In this document: piece after piece, positions 1-8,790 of the stretch
Position numbering within the stretch: position 1 is the stretch's first letter
Layout of the letters: each line of letters opens with the position of its first letter
Assembly (NCBI RefSeq): GCF_004104015.1
Contig: NZ_RYFV01000004.1
Coordinates: 110,877 to 174,876, forward strand
Length of the DNA: 64,000 nucleotides
Reading direction: 5' to 3'
From: Actinomyces oricola
Lineage (GTDB): Bacteria > Actinomycetota > Actinomycetes > Actinomycetales > Actinomycetaceae
Program-made: the position numbers and the translations under genes
The notes under the pieces: generated by a model
Databases searched by the model: none
Seen by the model: the letters and a program-made list of their open reading frames with translations, nothing else
What the model was told of the DNA's origin: nothing

Positions 1-64
1 GGGCGCTCGGGTTCTGCGGGCGCTCGGGGCCCGGGTGCTTGCGGGGGCCGCCCGGGCCCGGCGG

Positions 65-1096
65 TCAGCGTTGGACGGTGGCGACCATGACGGCCTTAAT
101 GGTGTGCATTCGGTTCTCGGCCTGGTCGAAGACGATGGAGGCCGGGCCCTCGAAGACTTCGTTGGTGACCTCCAGGCCGTCGATGCCGGTGGCCTGGTAG
201 ATCTCCTCGCCGATGATGGTGTTGCGGTCGTGGTAGGAGGGCAGGCAGTGCATGAACTTGGCCTGGGGTCCCGCCTTCGCCATGAGGGAGGCGTTGACCT
301 GGTAGTCGCGCAGCATGGCGATGCGCGAGTCCCAAACCTCCTTGGGCTCCCCCATGGAGACCCAGATATCGGTGTGGACGAAGTCGACTCCGGCCACGCC
401 GTCGTCCACGGACTCAGTAAGGGTCAGGCGGGCGCCGGTCTGCTCCGCTACCCGGCCGGCGGCATCGACGCACTCCTGGTCGGGCCACAGCTCCTTGGGG
501 GCGACAATGCGCACGTCGGCACCAATGAGGGCACCGTTGACGAGTAGGGACCGGCCCGTGTTGAAGCGGGCGTCGCCCACGTAGGCGTAGGAAACCTCTG
601 ACAGCGGCTTGCCGGCGTGCTCCAGCATGGTCAGGGAATCGCAGAGCATCTGGGTGGGGTGCCAGTCATCGGTCAGCCCGTTCCACACCGGCACCCCGGA
701 GAGTTCAGCGAGGGTACGGACCTTGGCCTGCTCGTCGCCACGGTACTCAATGCCATCGAACATGCGACCCAGGACCCGGGCGGTGTCAGCCACGGACTCC
801 TTGTGCCCCATCTGGCTGCCGGCGGGGTCCAGGTAGGTGGTGCTGGCGCCCTGATCGTGTGCGCCGACTTCGAAGGCGCAGCGGGTGCGCGTGGAGGTCT
901 TCTCGAAGAGGAGGGCGATGTTCTTGCCCACCAAGCGCGGGATCTCCCGGCCCGCTTTCTTATCCGCCTTGAGGCGGGCGGCGAGGTGGATGAGGGCCAG
1001 CCACTCCTCAGGGGCGAAATCGAGTTCGCGCAGGAGGCTGCGGCCCTTGAGCCTGGCCAGGACGGCGGCGTCGGGGGCGGGGATCTCGTGAGTCAT
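65..1096 (-). CDS. argF: Ornithine carbamoyltransferase
   Basis: 343 aa. Transfers the carbamoyl group between carbamoyl phosphate and ornithine/citrulline in the cytoplasm. The carbamoyl-phosphate motif STRTR lies near residue 60, and the ornithine-side HCLP motif ([10 protein letters not shown]) and the SMGE segment are in the C-terminal half. Length is normal for the family. I start at the ATG at 1096 (MTHEIPAPD); the open frame runs 33 residues further upstream, but that part has no family similarity. The arginine deiminase gene lies about 3 kb away, and the protein is of the long E. coli ArgF/ArcB type. It may therefore run catabolically (arcB: citrulline to ornithine plus carbamoyl phosphate) rather than in arginine synthesis; sequence alone does not settle this. 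No carbamate kinase (arcC) is in the window. Confidence 0.93.
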   Translation of the reverse strand: MTHEIPAPDAAVLARLKGRSLLRELDFAPEEWLALIHLAARLKADKKAGREIPRLVGKNIALLFEKTSTRTRCAFEVGAHDQGASTTYLDPAGSQMGHKESVADTARVLGRMFDGIEYRGDEQAKVRTLAELSGVPVWNGLTDDWHPTQMLCDSLTMLEHAGKPLSEVSYAYVGDARFNTGRSLLVNGALIGADVRIVAPKELWPDQECVDAAGRVAEQTGARLTLTESVDDGVAGVDFVHTDIWVSMGEPKEVWDSRIAMLRDYQVNASLMAKAGPQAKFMHCLPSYHDRNTIIGEEIYQATGIDGLEVTNEVFEGPASIVFDQAENRMHTIKAVMVATVQR

Positions 1097-1271
1097 GCGG
1101 GTCCTCTCGGTGGCGGTGGGCGCTGTGCTGATCGTAGGCCGACCCCGCGGGCTCACGCCCCGAGCCCCACCCCCGGACCAGGAGGGCTTGCCCACACGGG
1201 CCCGAGGGTGCGCGCTGCCCGCCCGACGACGCCGGATTCGGTGTGACGTTTCCGGTATGGCAGTGATGGAG

Positions 1272-2645
1272 TTAGCCCTCGTGCTCCTTCTGCTCCTCCG
1301 CCGTCCTGGCCAGGGCGGGGTCGAGGCGGAGCGTGGCCCCCACGGATGTGGGCCCGCCGGCCGGACTGTTCACCACCAGGCCGCCGTCGAAGGCCGCCAG
1401 TCGACGCTCGATCCCGCGCAGGCCGCTGCCGGAATTAGGGTCGGCCCCGCCGACGCCGTCGTCGTCCACCCTGATCCTCAGCTCACCGTCGACAACCCGC
1501 AGATCAATGGTGACGTGGCTGGCGCCGGCGTGCTTGACCGCGTTGGCCAGCAGCTCGGATACGGCGAAGTACGCCGCCGATTCAATAGCGGGCCCGCACC
1601 GCTCGGGGATGCTGACGCCCACCCGGACCGGCAGGGGGCAGTCCTGGGCCAGCGCCCGCACGGCGTCGCCCAGGCCCCGGTCGGCGAGCACGGGCGGGTG
1701 GATGCCGCGCACCAGGTCGCGCAGCTCACTCAGCGCCTTGGCGGAGGTGTCCTTGGCCTCGGCCAGCAGTGTCTCCGCCATCTCCGGGTCGGAGCGCAGC
1801 ACGGCCTGGGCGGCGCTGAGGGTCATCCCCATGGCCACCAGGCGCGCCTGGGCGCCGTCGTGGAGGTCGCGTTCAATACGGCGCAGCTCGGCGGCCGAGG
1901 AGTCCAGGGTCTCGGTGCGGGTACGGGAGAGCTGCTGGACCCGGCCGGCGAGCCGGGTCCGCTCGGTCGGCCCCAGGGCCCAGGCGATGTAGCGGTTGTA
2001 CGCCTGCAGGAGGCCGGGGGCCAGGGCCAGCCCGATGGGCAGCAGGAGCAGGCCGCACACGACCACGGCAATCATCTCCGGCCCGCCCTGGACGTGGATG
2101 AACAGGTACCAGACGCCCGACCAGTTCTTCATGACGGGCTCGTACAGAACTGGCAGCACCACCATGCCCCACAGTCCGCCGGCAATAATCCCCGGGGCGA
2201 TAATGACAACCACCACACCGATCAGCATGTCCATGAACAGCCAGGCGATGTCACGCCAGGTGCTGGGGTCCTTCAACAGCCACCAGGCCTCAGCGACCCG
2301 CCCCGTGAGGCCGGGCCGCAACTCGGGAGTCGGCAGGTACGGGACCTCGACCGTGCTGCCCGACCACTGGCCGGCACGACGGCGCTTCATATTGGCCACT
2401 GCGCGCAGGGCGCTCAGTGCGGTTGGCACCATGAGGAAGCCGACCCCGATCGGGATGAGGCTGAGCGAGACGCAGACCAGCACCAGGATCAGGACCTCCA
2501 GGGGGTAGACGGCCAGTAGGAGGAGGGATCGGCGCAATGCCGTCAGGCCGCTGGAGACCAGCCCGCCACCGTCCGACCGTTCTGACTGCCGGGGGTTCCC
2601 GGGTTGCCGGGTGCTGCTCCGCACCTCGCCGAGTTGGATACCCAT
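1272..2645 (-). CDS. Two-component sensor histidine kinase with membrane sensor domain
   Basis: 457 aa. The N-terminal half holds about four membrane segments in two pairs, resembling the putative sensor domain found on actinobacterial kinases. The dimerisation helix carries the phosphoacceptor in RDLHDGAQ (His about 262), the NarL-system HisKA_3 type. The ATPase domain shows the N box ([10 protein letters not shown]) and G boxes ([17 protein letters not shown]). Start at ATG 2645 (MGIQLGEV) is chosen because AGGAGAGG lies just upstream. The frame stays open to 3071 but only through low-complexity Glu/Pro/Arg/Gly repeats. The cognate response regulator is presumably the divergent gene at 3390. 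The inducing signal is unknown. Confidence 0.9.
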   Translation of the reverse strand: MGIQLGEVRSSTRQPGNPRQSERSDGGGLVSSGLTALRRSLLLLAVYPLEVLILVLVCVSLSLIPIGVGFLMVPTALSALRAVANMKRRRAGQWSGSTVEVPYLPTPELRPGLTGRVAEAWWLLKDPSTWRDIAWLFMDMLIGVVVVIIAPGIIAGGLWGMVVLPVLYEPVMKNWSGVWYLFIHVQGGPEMIAVVVCGLLLLPIGLALAPGLLQAYNRYIAWALGPTERTRLAGRVQQLSRTRTETLDSSAAELRRIERDLHDGAQARLVAMGMTLSAAQAVLRSDPEMAETLLAEAKDTSAKALSELRDLVRGIHPPVLADRGLGDAVRALAQDCPLPVRVGVSIPERCGPAIESAAYFAVSELLANAVKHAGASHVTIDLRVVDGELRIRVDDDGVGGADPNSGSGLRGIERRLAAFDGGLVVNSPAGGPTSVGATLRLDPALARTAEEQKEHEG

Positions 2646-3124
2646 GATCCTCTCCTGCCTTTTCAGTAATACCCGTCGTGGCCCCCTCCTCGGGTGACCA
2701 CCTTGATTCTGCATAGATCCGGCCGTGAGGTCAGTGGAGAAAAAACCACCTTCTCGGGTGAGGCGCCGGCGGGTCCGACGCCGTGCGAGGCTCCCGCGTC
2801 CCGCAATCGGCTCCGACTCTGGGGCCGGTCCTGGCCCGGCGACCGGCTCCGGCTCTGGGGCCGGTCCCAGCCCGGTGACCAGTCCCCGCCCGGCGACCGG
2901 CTCTGGCCCGGTGACCGGCTCCCGTTCCCGGATCGGCTCCCGTTCCCGGATCGGCTCCGGCCCCGGATGCCCCTGCTGTGGCGGCCCGGGCGACCTGGCC
3001 GCCACACCCCCCAACCTGGAAAAGGTGGACTTGGCACCACTGTCCTGCCGCTCGTTCACCGGCAGGATCAAAGCGGGCCGGAACCCCTGCCCCAGCCGAG
3101 TGCCCGCCCTGGAAGGACAGTCTC
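2646..3124. repeat. Intergenic low-complexity repeat region between kinase and response-regulator unit
   Basis: About 480 bp without a convincing gene. From about 2790 to 2965 it is built of degenerate GC-rich repeats based on GACCGGCTC and CTGGGGCCGGT. The clearest part is an exact 18-bp tandem pair at 2919-2936 and 2937-2954. All six frames stay open here because of composition, which artificially extends the kinase frame. It should contain the divergent promoters of the two-component genes, but I cannot pick -35/-10 boxes with confidence. Confidence 0.6.
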
Positions 3125-3334
3125 ATGCCGTACCGAACTCTCCCCACGACCAACAGGGTCGCCCTGTGGTGCGCCCGCCACCAGCGCCTGGTGCACCTGG
3201 CCCTTCTACTCCTCATCCTTTTCCTGGCCTTGACCCCAGCATTTATGGTCATGGCCGGTATTGACCAGCCGCGTGCGCGCCTTATTGGGCTGATCGTAAT
3301 ATGGTCGTGGATCCAGCAGTGGTTATGGTGGTGA
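3125..3334 (+). CDS. Small hypothetical membrane protein
   Basis: 69 aa. Starts at ATG 3125 behind GGAAGGA (MPYRTLPTTNR) and ends in a tryptophan-rich tail (WSWIQQWLWW). It has one long hydrophobic segment (about residues 24-44) and a second shorter one near the C terminus. I do not recognise a family. It sits 55 bp upstream of the response regulator and on the same strand, between the divergent kinase and its regulator. It could be co-transcribed with the regulator and act as a small accessory or sensor peptide for the kinase; this is inference from position only. Confidence 0.6.
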   Translation: MPYRTLPTTNRVALWCARHQRLVHLALLLLILFLALTPAFMVMAGIDQPRARLIGLIVIWSWIQQWLWW

Positions 3335-3389
3335 GGCCCGGACCGGCCGGAACGACCCTCTGACGCGTACTCCTGATTGGTGGACCACA

Positions 3390-4064
3390 ATGCGTGTGCT
3401 GATTGCCGAGGATCAGTTCCTTTTGCGCGAGGGTTTGAGCCGTATGCTCCAGGCCCTGGGGTGCGAGGTGGCAACAACCGTGCAGACCGGGCCGGAGTTG
3501 CGCCACGCCCTGCTCACCGAGGCTCTTGATATCGCCGTGGTTGACGTGCGCCTGCCTCCCACCTTCACCGATGAGGGCCTGCGCGCCGCCATTGAGGGCC
3601 GCCGACACCGGCCGGGCCTGCCAGTGCTCGTGCTCTCCCAGTACGTTGAGACCCTCTATGCGCGCGAGCTCATGGAGGATCAGCGCGGTGGGGTGGGTTA
3701 TCTGCTCAAGGACCGCGTCTTCAACACCGAACAGTTCCTTGACGCCATGGAGCGCGTATCCACCGGCGGAACCTGCCTCGACCCCGAGGTCGTCTCCCGG
3801 ATCATGGGGCGCCGGCGAGAGAGTCTGCCACTGGACCGTCTTACTCCCCGGGAGGCGGAGACCCTGACGCACATGGCCGAGGGGAGGTCGAACGCCGCCA
3901 TTGCCAAGGTGATGTTCGTGACCGAGAAGACCGTGGCCAAGCACGTCAATAACATCTTCTCCAAGCTCAACCTGCCGCCCTCCGAGGATGACAATCGGCG
4001 CGTCATTGCCGTGCTCCAGTACCTGGAGGCCTTCAACGTCGATGCTCCCGCCGCCCCCCAGTAG
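3390..4064 (+). CDS. LuxR/NarL-family response regulator
   Basis: 224 aa. The N-terminal receiver domain has acidic residues in AEDQ, phosphoacceptor Asp52 in VVDVRLPP and the conserved Lys in LLKDRV. The C-terminal four-helix LuxR DNA-binding domain (LTPREAETLTHMAEG, then VTEKTVAKHVNNIFSKL) occupies about residues 148-215. It is expected to bind promoter DNA when phosphorylated by the kinase at 1272-2645, its divergent neighbour. Position between argF and arcA makes arginine catabolism a possible target, but no operator was identified. The gene ends 35 bp before the convergent arcA stop. Confidence 0.93.
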   Translation: MRVLIAEDQFLLREGLSRMLQALGCEVATTVQTGPELRHALLTEALDIAVVDVRLPPTFTDEGLRAAIEGRRHRPGLPVLVLSQYVETLYARELMEDQRGGVGYLLKDRVFNTEQFLDAMERVSTGGTCLDPEVVSRIMGRRRESLPLDRLTPREAETLTHMAEGRSNAAIAKVMFVTEKTVAKHVNNIFSKLNLPPSEDDNRRVIAVLQYLEAFNVDAPAAPQ

Positions 4065-4099
4065 GGTGCGACGATAGCGCCCCGCCGCTCCTGCCCCGC

Positions 4100-5434
4100 T
4101 CAGGCGGCGTCGCGGGTGACGGGGCAGGTCATGCAGTGGCCGCCGCCGCGACCACGGACCAGTTCGACACCGGGGGATTCAATGACTTCGACTCCAGCGC
4201 GACGCAGGGTGTCGTTGGCGCGCTGGTTGTGCGCGTAGCCAATGACCCGCCCGGGGGCGATCGCCACCACATTGCACGAATCCCGGGCGAGCTCGCGCAG
4301 GGCCTCGGCCTCGTCGGACATGTCGGGGCTGATAATGCGGAAAGAATCAATGCCGGCGGCTCGGGCCAGCACTTCGTCCATTTCAGCCCCGTCGTGGACA
4401 GTGACCTTGAGAGCCTGACCGTTAGTGCCCGGTTCAATCTCCACGGTGGTGACATCGTTGAAACCGGAGAAACGTAAATAGGTGTCTGGGGAGACCATGG
4501 TCATGAGGGTGTCCAGGTGCATGACCGCGTCAAGCTCGGTGTAGAAGGCGCGGTCGGGCATGTGCACGCCAATGACCCTGTCGGCGACGCCGTCGGCGAA
4601 GAGCCGGGTGGCCAGGCGCTCCACCCCAGCGGCGCTGGAGCGGTGGGTCAGGCCCATGACCAGGGCGCGGTTGCCCAGGACCTGGAAGTCGCCGCCCTCG
4701 ACGGTGGCGGTGGAGGCTCCGTGTCCCTCGGACCACAGGAGGCTGCGCCCACCATCGTTCAGGCGGCTGGTGAAGACCGGGTGGTAGCGGTAAACGGCCT
4801 CATAGTTGACAGCCTCGCGGCGGCGGGGGGCCAGGGCCATGGTGTTGACGGAGACCCCGCCGTAGAGCCACGCGGAGGTGTCGCGGGTGAAGAGGTGGTT
4901 GGGCAGGGGGGTGACGACGAACTGCCCCTCCAGGGTGGACAGGTAGGTGGTGTTGAACAGGGTGGCGGCGTCGGCGGGGGTGAGGCGCTCGTGCAGTTCG
5001 GCGCGGGTGATGCCGGCTAGGAGCACTTCGGCGAGCTCGGCGTCGGGCAGGGACTGGAAGTAGTCGATGAGAACCTCGGAGGTGGACACGCCCACCGCGT
5101 CGGGGCCGACGGTTTCAGTCAGGACTAGGGAGCGGGCCTCGGGGTTGGCCAGCGTTTCGGTGAGCAGGTCGCGGAAGTCGTGGACGATGACGCCCTCGGC
5201 GCGCAGGATGGCCGTGAAGGCGTCGTGCTCGGCCTGGGCGCGGGCAATGTTGAGGGCGTCGTCGAAGAGCAGGGAGTTGGCGTTGATCGGGGTCAGGCGG
5301 GAGATCTCGCGGCCGGGCCGGTGGACGATGACCTCGCGCAGCCGGCCTGTCTCAGAGCCGACACGCCCACCGCCGTCAGCGCGGAGGATGAAAGGGCGGG
5401 CCTGCGGGGAGGCGAGGTCGGGTGTCGTCGTCAT
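4100..5434 (-). CDS. arcA: Arginine deiminase
   Basis: 444 aa. Hydrolyses arginine to citrulline and ammonia, the first step of the ATP-yielding, acid-resisting arginine deiminase pathway. Substrate-binding segments include FTRDTSAW and EGGDFQVLG. The nucleophilic cysteine is in the C-terminal GGHCMTCP motif (Cys about 434). The start at ATG 5434 (MTTTPDLAS) is followed by about 30 non-conserved residues before the family core begins at [10 protein letters not shown]. The frame continues far upstream antisense to menB and this is ignored. Citrulline would pass to the ornithine carbamoyltransferase at 65-1096; the two genes are separated by the two-component system rather than forming the usual arcABC operon. 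Confidence 0.95.
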   Translation of the reverse strand: MTTTPDLASPQARPFILRADGGGRVGSETGRLREVIVHRPGREISRLTPINANSLLFDDALNIARAQAEHDAFTAILRAEGVIVHDFRDLLTETLANPEARSLVLTETVGPDAVGVSTSEVLIDYFQSLPDAELAEVLLAGITRAELHERLTPADAATLFNTTYLSTLEGQFVVTPLPNHLFTRDTSAWLYGGVSVNTMALAPRRREAVNYEAVYRYHPVFTSRLNDGGRSLLWSEGHGASTATVEGGDFQVLGNRALVMGLTHRSSAAGVERLATRLFADGVADRVIGVHMPDRAFYTELDAVMHLDTLMTMVSPDTYLRFSGFNDVTTVEIEPGTNGQALKVTVHDGAEMDEVLARAAGIDSFRIISPDMSDEAEALRELARDSCNVVAIAPGRVIGYAHNQRANDTLRRAGVEVIESPGVELVRGRGGGHCMTCPVTRDAA

Positions 5435-5463
5435 GGGGCCAGGGTAACGGGCCCGGCCGCCTC

Positions 5464-5531
5464 CCCCTCCAACGAAATCCTCACAGCACAACGTCCGCGG
5501 ACGTTGTGCTGTGAGGATTTCGTTGGAGGGG
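5464..5531. repeat. 68-bp perfect palindrome, dispersed repeat copy 1
   Basis: A perfect inverted repeat centred on CCGCGG; every base from 5464 to 5531 pairs with its mirror. A second copy, identical in the arms and slightly different at the tip, lies at 46070-46135. This copy lies between the divergent starts of arcA and menB, where a terminator would not be expected. A palindromic repeat element or a regulatory hairpin is as likely as a transcription stop. Confidence 0.85.
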
Positions 5532-5584
5532 AGTAAGGTCCGGCGCATTGGGCCGAGAGGCGGGCGCCGGCCTAGGCTGACGCC

Positions 5585-6700
5585 ATGCCAGGCTCTCAGG
5601 CGGATGCCGCCCGCTACCCCGTGCCCGCATGCGTCTCGGAGGTCTTCGCTCCCGCTCGCTGGCGGGAGGTTGAGGGTTTCACTCACGGCCCCGGGGGCCT
5701 GGCCGATATCACCTACCACCGCGGCTGTGTGCGCGACGGCGACGGCGTCTGGGTGCGAGATCTGCCGGTGGTGCGAGTGGCCTTCGACCGGCCCGAGGTG
5801 CGCAACGCCTTCCGACCCCGAACCGTTGACGAGCTCTACCGGGTTTTGGACCACGCGCGTATGAGCGGGGATGTTGGCGCCGTCATCCTCACCGGTAACG
5901 GCCCTTCCCCGCGCGACGGCGGCTGGGCCTTCTCCTCTGGGGGCGACCAGCGCGTCCGAGGGCGCGACGGCTACCGCTACGAGCGCGAAGAGGCCGCACT
6001 CGACGCCGCCGGCGAGCAGGCGGGCGCGGCCGGGGCGCCCCCCGGGCGGGCAGCCGCCGACGGCGCCGTCGTCCACGACGGCTCTCACGCCCACGATCAC
6101 GCCGCTGACGTAGTAGCGGTCCGCGAGCGCATTGACGCCGCCCGCGCCGGACGGCTGCACATCCTGGAGGTCCAGCGCCTCATCCGCACCATGCCCAAGG
6201 TTGTCATCGCTGCGGTGAGCGGCTGGGCGGCCGGCGGCGGACACTCCCTGAACGTCGTGTGCGACTTGTCGGTGGCCAGCGCCGAGCACGCCCGTTTCAA
6301 GCAGACCGACGCCGACGTGGGCAGCTTTGACGCCGGCTACGGTTCTGCTCTGCTGGCGCGCCAGGTCGGGGACAAGCGCGCCCGCGAGATCTTCTTCCTG
6401 GCGCAGGAGTATTCGGCGGCCGACGCCGTGCACTGGGGTGTGGTCAATGAGGCCGTGCCGCATGCCCAGCTGGAGGACAAGGCCCTGGAGTATGCGGAGA
6501 TCGTGGCCGGCAAGTCGCCCCAGGCGATCCGCATGCTCAAATTCGCCTTCAACCTGGCCGACGACGGCCTGGCGGGACAGCAGGTGTTCGCCGGGGAGGC
6601 CACGCGCCTGGCCTATATGACTGATGAGGCCGCCGAGGGCCGTGACGCCTTCCTGGAGCGCCGCACCCCGGACTGGTCGCCCTTCCCCTACTACTTCTGA
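5585..6700 (+). CDS. menB: 1,4-Dihydroxy-2-naphthoyl-CoA synthase
   Basis: 371 aa crotonase-fold enzyme that cyclises o-succinylbenzoyl-CoA in menaquinone synthesis. Family marks: DITYHRG, the oxyanion segments FSSGGDQR and [12 protein letters not shown], and the highly specific [16 protein letters not shown]. The C-terminal ...FPYYF tail is typical. Between about residues 132 and 185 it carries an extra segment rich in Ala, Gly, Asp and His (contains [11 protein letters not shown]) that is not in short MenB proteins. The likely partners menA and menE are in the same 8-kb region. The last codons and stop are part of a triple ACTTCTGA repeat. Confidence 0.93.
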   Translation: MPGSQADAARYPVPACVSEVFAPARWREVEGFTHGPGGLADITYHRGCVRDGDGVWVRDLPVVRVAFDRPEVRNAFRPRTVDELYRVLDHARMSGDVGAVILTGNGPSPRDGGWAFSSGGDQRVRGRDGYRYEREEAALDAAGEQAGAAGAPPGRAAADGAVVHDGSHAHDHAADVVAVRERIDAARAGRLHILEVQRLIRTMPKVVIAAVSGWAAGGGHSLNVVCDLSVASAEHARFKQTDADVGSFDAGYGSALLARQVGDKRAREIFFLAQEYSAADAVHWGVVNEAVPHAQLEDKALEYAEIVAGKSPQAIRMLKFAFNLADDGLAGQQVFAGEATRLAYMTDEAAEGRDAFLERRTPDWSPFPYYF

Positions 6701-6718
6701 ACTTCTGACTACTTCTGA
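6693..6718 (+). repeat. Triple 8-bp repeat over the menB stop codon
   Basis: ACTTCTGA occurs at 6693-6700, 6701-6708 and 6711-6718. The first copy supplies the menB stop TGA, and the other two place further TGA codons just downstream in other frames. It is one of a group of stop-codon repeats in this window. Confidence 0.8.
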
Positions 6719-6833
6719 GCGCCGCTGTTCGCCGCCGAGGGGTGGGGAGTGTCGCAGCCTGTCGAGAAGGTGTCTTGGACGACGGTGGGGCTGGTCGCCT
6801 CCACGGCGATCCGCCCCACCGACTCGGTCGCTG

Positions 6834-7499
6834 TCAGTGCGGTCGTGCTGTTGTCTGCGCCTGGCTGCCGGGGTCTTCGAGCAGCGCGGCCGCCTGCCGC
6901 CTGGCCTGCTCCTCCTTGGGCTTGACCAGCTCCCGGTAGAGGCCGGACTCCGTGGTGCATCCGCGTTTGATCCCCCAAGTCCACACCTCGTCAAGCTGGG
7001 CGTTGATCGCCGCGAGCATCTGCGGTATCTGCTCACGCGTCCCAATGTGAATGACCCCCGGGAGTTGGCGGGCTTGGCCGTCATTGCAAGCCTGGCAGGC
7101 GGCCACGGACCACTGGTTGGAGAACCTGCGCACGACCGGGTAAAAGCTCGAACGGGTGGTCGGCCAGGGCAGGCGGCGGGTGAACATGCTGACGCAGATC
7201 AGCCCTTGGCGGGTGACTATGGTGCGCGCCACCGAGTAGCCCAACGCAAAGGCCAGCAGAATGCCCAGTAAGGGGAGTTGGACGGCGATGAGCAGGAGCG
7301 ACACGGGGACCGCCCAGCTCGGTGGGTTGGGGTTGAGCACGACGGTGAGTGTCAGGAAGCAGCCTAGAAGCACCAGCATTGCCATGCTGTTGATCGCCAG
7401 GATCACGTATGTGCGCCGGGCCAGACCGGCGACTTCCCTCGGCGGTTCCAGGAGCAGCGCCTCTCGCAGGTCCGTTGCCGCCCGCGGCGCTTTGGCCAT
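6834..7499 (-). CDS. Hypothetical membrane protein, CxAC-type
   Basis: 221 aa. Starts at ATG 7499 ([11 protein letters not shown]) behind a strong AAGGAGGAG ribosome site. Two membrane segments (about residues 28-48 and 58-80) are followed by a cytoplasmic domain with [11 protein letters not shown], then [10 protein letters not shown], then WTWGIKRGC and a Lys/Arg/Glu-rich tail. The same order of marks (PWPxxR, CxAC, W-x-W...RG) is seen in the protein at 10669-11592, so the two are probably paralogues with a PH-like core. I do not recognise a named family. Confidence 0.75.
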   Translation of the reverse strand: MAKAPRAATDLREALLLEPPREVAGLARRTYVILAINSMAMLVLLGCFLTLTVVLNPNPPSWAVPVSLLLIAVQLPLLGILLAFALGYSVARTIVTRQGLICVSMFTRRLPWPTTRSSFYPVVRRFSNQWSVAACQACNDGQARQLPGVIHIGTREQIPQMLAAINAQLDEVWTWGIKRGCTTESGLYRELVKPKEEQARRQAAALLEDPGSQAQTTARPH

Positions 7500-7907
7500 G
7501 TTGTCTCCTCCTTGCCCCCTACTGAACTGTAAGGGCTCGCCGCAGGCATGGGAATGGGGCCACCTCCCCATGGTGCGGAACAGGTGAGCGGTGCCGGGCC
7601 CGACTGCTGACAGGGGCCCGGATGCAGCTTTTGCACAGATCACCGAGTGCGGCCAGGACACCGCACCTATGGGGTCATACGGTAGTGACGCGAGCCCGCC
7701 CGTGCCATGAAGACGCGCAGGTCAATGAGTGCAATTGGGTTGTTGCATGTGGCTGTGGGCCGGGGTGCCCCTGTTGACTGTGATGCTGCCCGGCTCCTGG
7801 GGGCGCGCGAGGCCGCCCGTGTCGGCCTGGATCCTTAAGAGAGGTGTTGCCCGGCTCCCGGGGATTCGCGCCGTCCGAGATCCCCTAGCGCGCGCCCGGG
7901 TCTGGAG
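7500..7907. other. Gene-free stretch left of the 202-bp element
   Basis: About 400 bp upstream of the minus-strand gene ending at 6834. Apart from the ribosome site next to 7499 I see no gene, hairpin or clear promoter. The open frames here lack conserved features. Confidence 0.5.
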
Positions 7908-8109
7908 GTTGCACATTCTTTCTGCCCTCGAGGAGTGGAGAGGCGCGGAATCCTGCGGATCTGCCCGGGGTCCGAGGGCCCAGGAAGAAGATGAATGTGC
8001 AAATGGGTACTCCGTTGCACATTCATCCTTGTCGAACCAACCTTCTGCGGCGAGGAATCGTTGAAATACCAACGATCCCTCACAAGCCGATGCAAGAAGA
8101 ATGTGCAAC
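7908..8109 (+). repeat. 202-bp structured inverted-repeat element, copy 1
   Basis: Bounded by 13-bp perfect terminal inverted repeats GTTGCACATTCTT (7908-7920) and its complement (8097-8109). The decamer TTGCACATTC or its complement occurs four times. The inner pair (7993-8002 and 8014-8023) forms a 10-bp hairpin, and a second hairpin has ATCGTTG/CAACGAT arms around 8056-8078. The complementary strand of 58454-58655 aligns to it without a gap, about 169 of 202 positions identical by hand count. Similarity continues about 29 bp further right to 8138. No transposase is present. It could be a miniature transposable element or a repeated structured RNA. Confidence 0.85.
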
Positions 8110-8309
8110 ACTGCCAATCCCTCCGGCCACCCGCCCATCGATGAGGCCGGGGGCAGCGATCGAGCACAGCCACTGCCTTCTCAGCGCTGGCAAGGCTCGG
8201 TCAGGGCCCCGACGGCGCGGTGCTCAGCGCACCGCGAGGCTCGGCCGGTGACCTCGCGGCGTCGCCGCGCCGATCATTCCGCCGGTCCGAGGCGGCAGTG
8301 CGTGTCGCG

Positions 8310-8693
8310 TCATTGATCGGCGGGGACCGACAGTTCGATGAGGTTCCGGTCCGGATCGCGAATATAAACGCTGCGAATCGGACCTCGGGCTCCGGTCCTG
8401 GTCACCGGACCGAGTTCGAGGTCAACCCCGTGGGATTCAAGCCGTGCCATCGCCGCTTCCATGGGCACCGTGAGGATGAAGCACAGATCTGCGCTCCCCG
8501 GTGCCGGGTGCTCCGCATGCGGGGCGACGGGACGTTCGACATGATGCAGGTTGATTTTCCATCCCGCCCCCACCAGTGCGGTGCGTCCGTCATGGAGGTC
8601 CCGTCTCTCAAGGCCCAGCACGTCGCAGTAGAACCGCGTGCTCGCCTCGAGGTCGCGTACCGTTAGCACCAGATGGTCCACGTGGCTCAGCAC
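8310..8693 (-). CDS. VOC/glyoxalase-fold protein
   Basis: 127 aa, GTG start (MLSHVDHLVLTV). One pair of beta-alpha-beta-beta-beta modules of the vicinal oxygen chelate superfamily. Likely metal ligands are His in HVDHLVL, a second His near the middle (INLHHVE) and Glu in NLIELSV; DPDRNLIEL is the usual C-terminal signature. Such small proteins include glyoxalase I, fosfomycin-type resistance enzymes and ring-cleavage relatives. It most resembles the VOC virulence-protein group, but the substrate cannot be named. Divergent from tag, 97 bp apart. Confidence 0.85.
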   Translation of the reverse strand: MLSHVDHLVLTVRDLEASTRFYCDVLGLERRDLHDGRTALVGAGWKINLHHVERPVAPHAEHPAPGSADLCFILTVPMEAAMARLESHGVDLELGPVTRTGARGPIRSVYIRDPDRNLIELSVPADQ

Positions 8694-8790
8694 GGTGACA
8701 CCGGTTTCTGACGCCGAGGGGCTAACCGGCCTGTTTTTCCCGCATCACTCCCGCGCCATCGGCGACCCATCCCGCACGACCGAGGAACTC

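Noticed and set aside
1095..2519. 474-residue plus-strand frame antisense to the histidine kinase.
   Set aside because: Shadow of the kinase gene with no conserved motif.
2646..3071. N-terminal extension of the histidine kinase to 3071.
   Set aside because: Consists of repeated Glu-Pro/Arg-Glu and Gly-Pro units from intergenic repeats; a good ribosome site precedes 2645.
5435..7084. Long minus-strand frame continuing upstream of arcA, antisense to menB.
   Set aside because: GC-rich third-position shadow; no family similarity, and arcA aligns from 5434.
7991..8251. Open frame inside element copy 1 that matches, at protein level, a frame in copy 2 (57730-58572, minus strand).
   Set aside because: The gap-free DNA similarity conserves every frame equally; the matched part is about 50 residues, then the frames diverge completely, and the ribosome site is not conserved.
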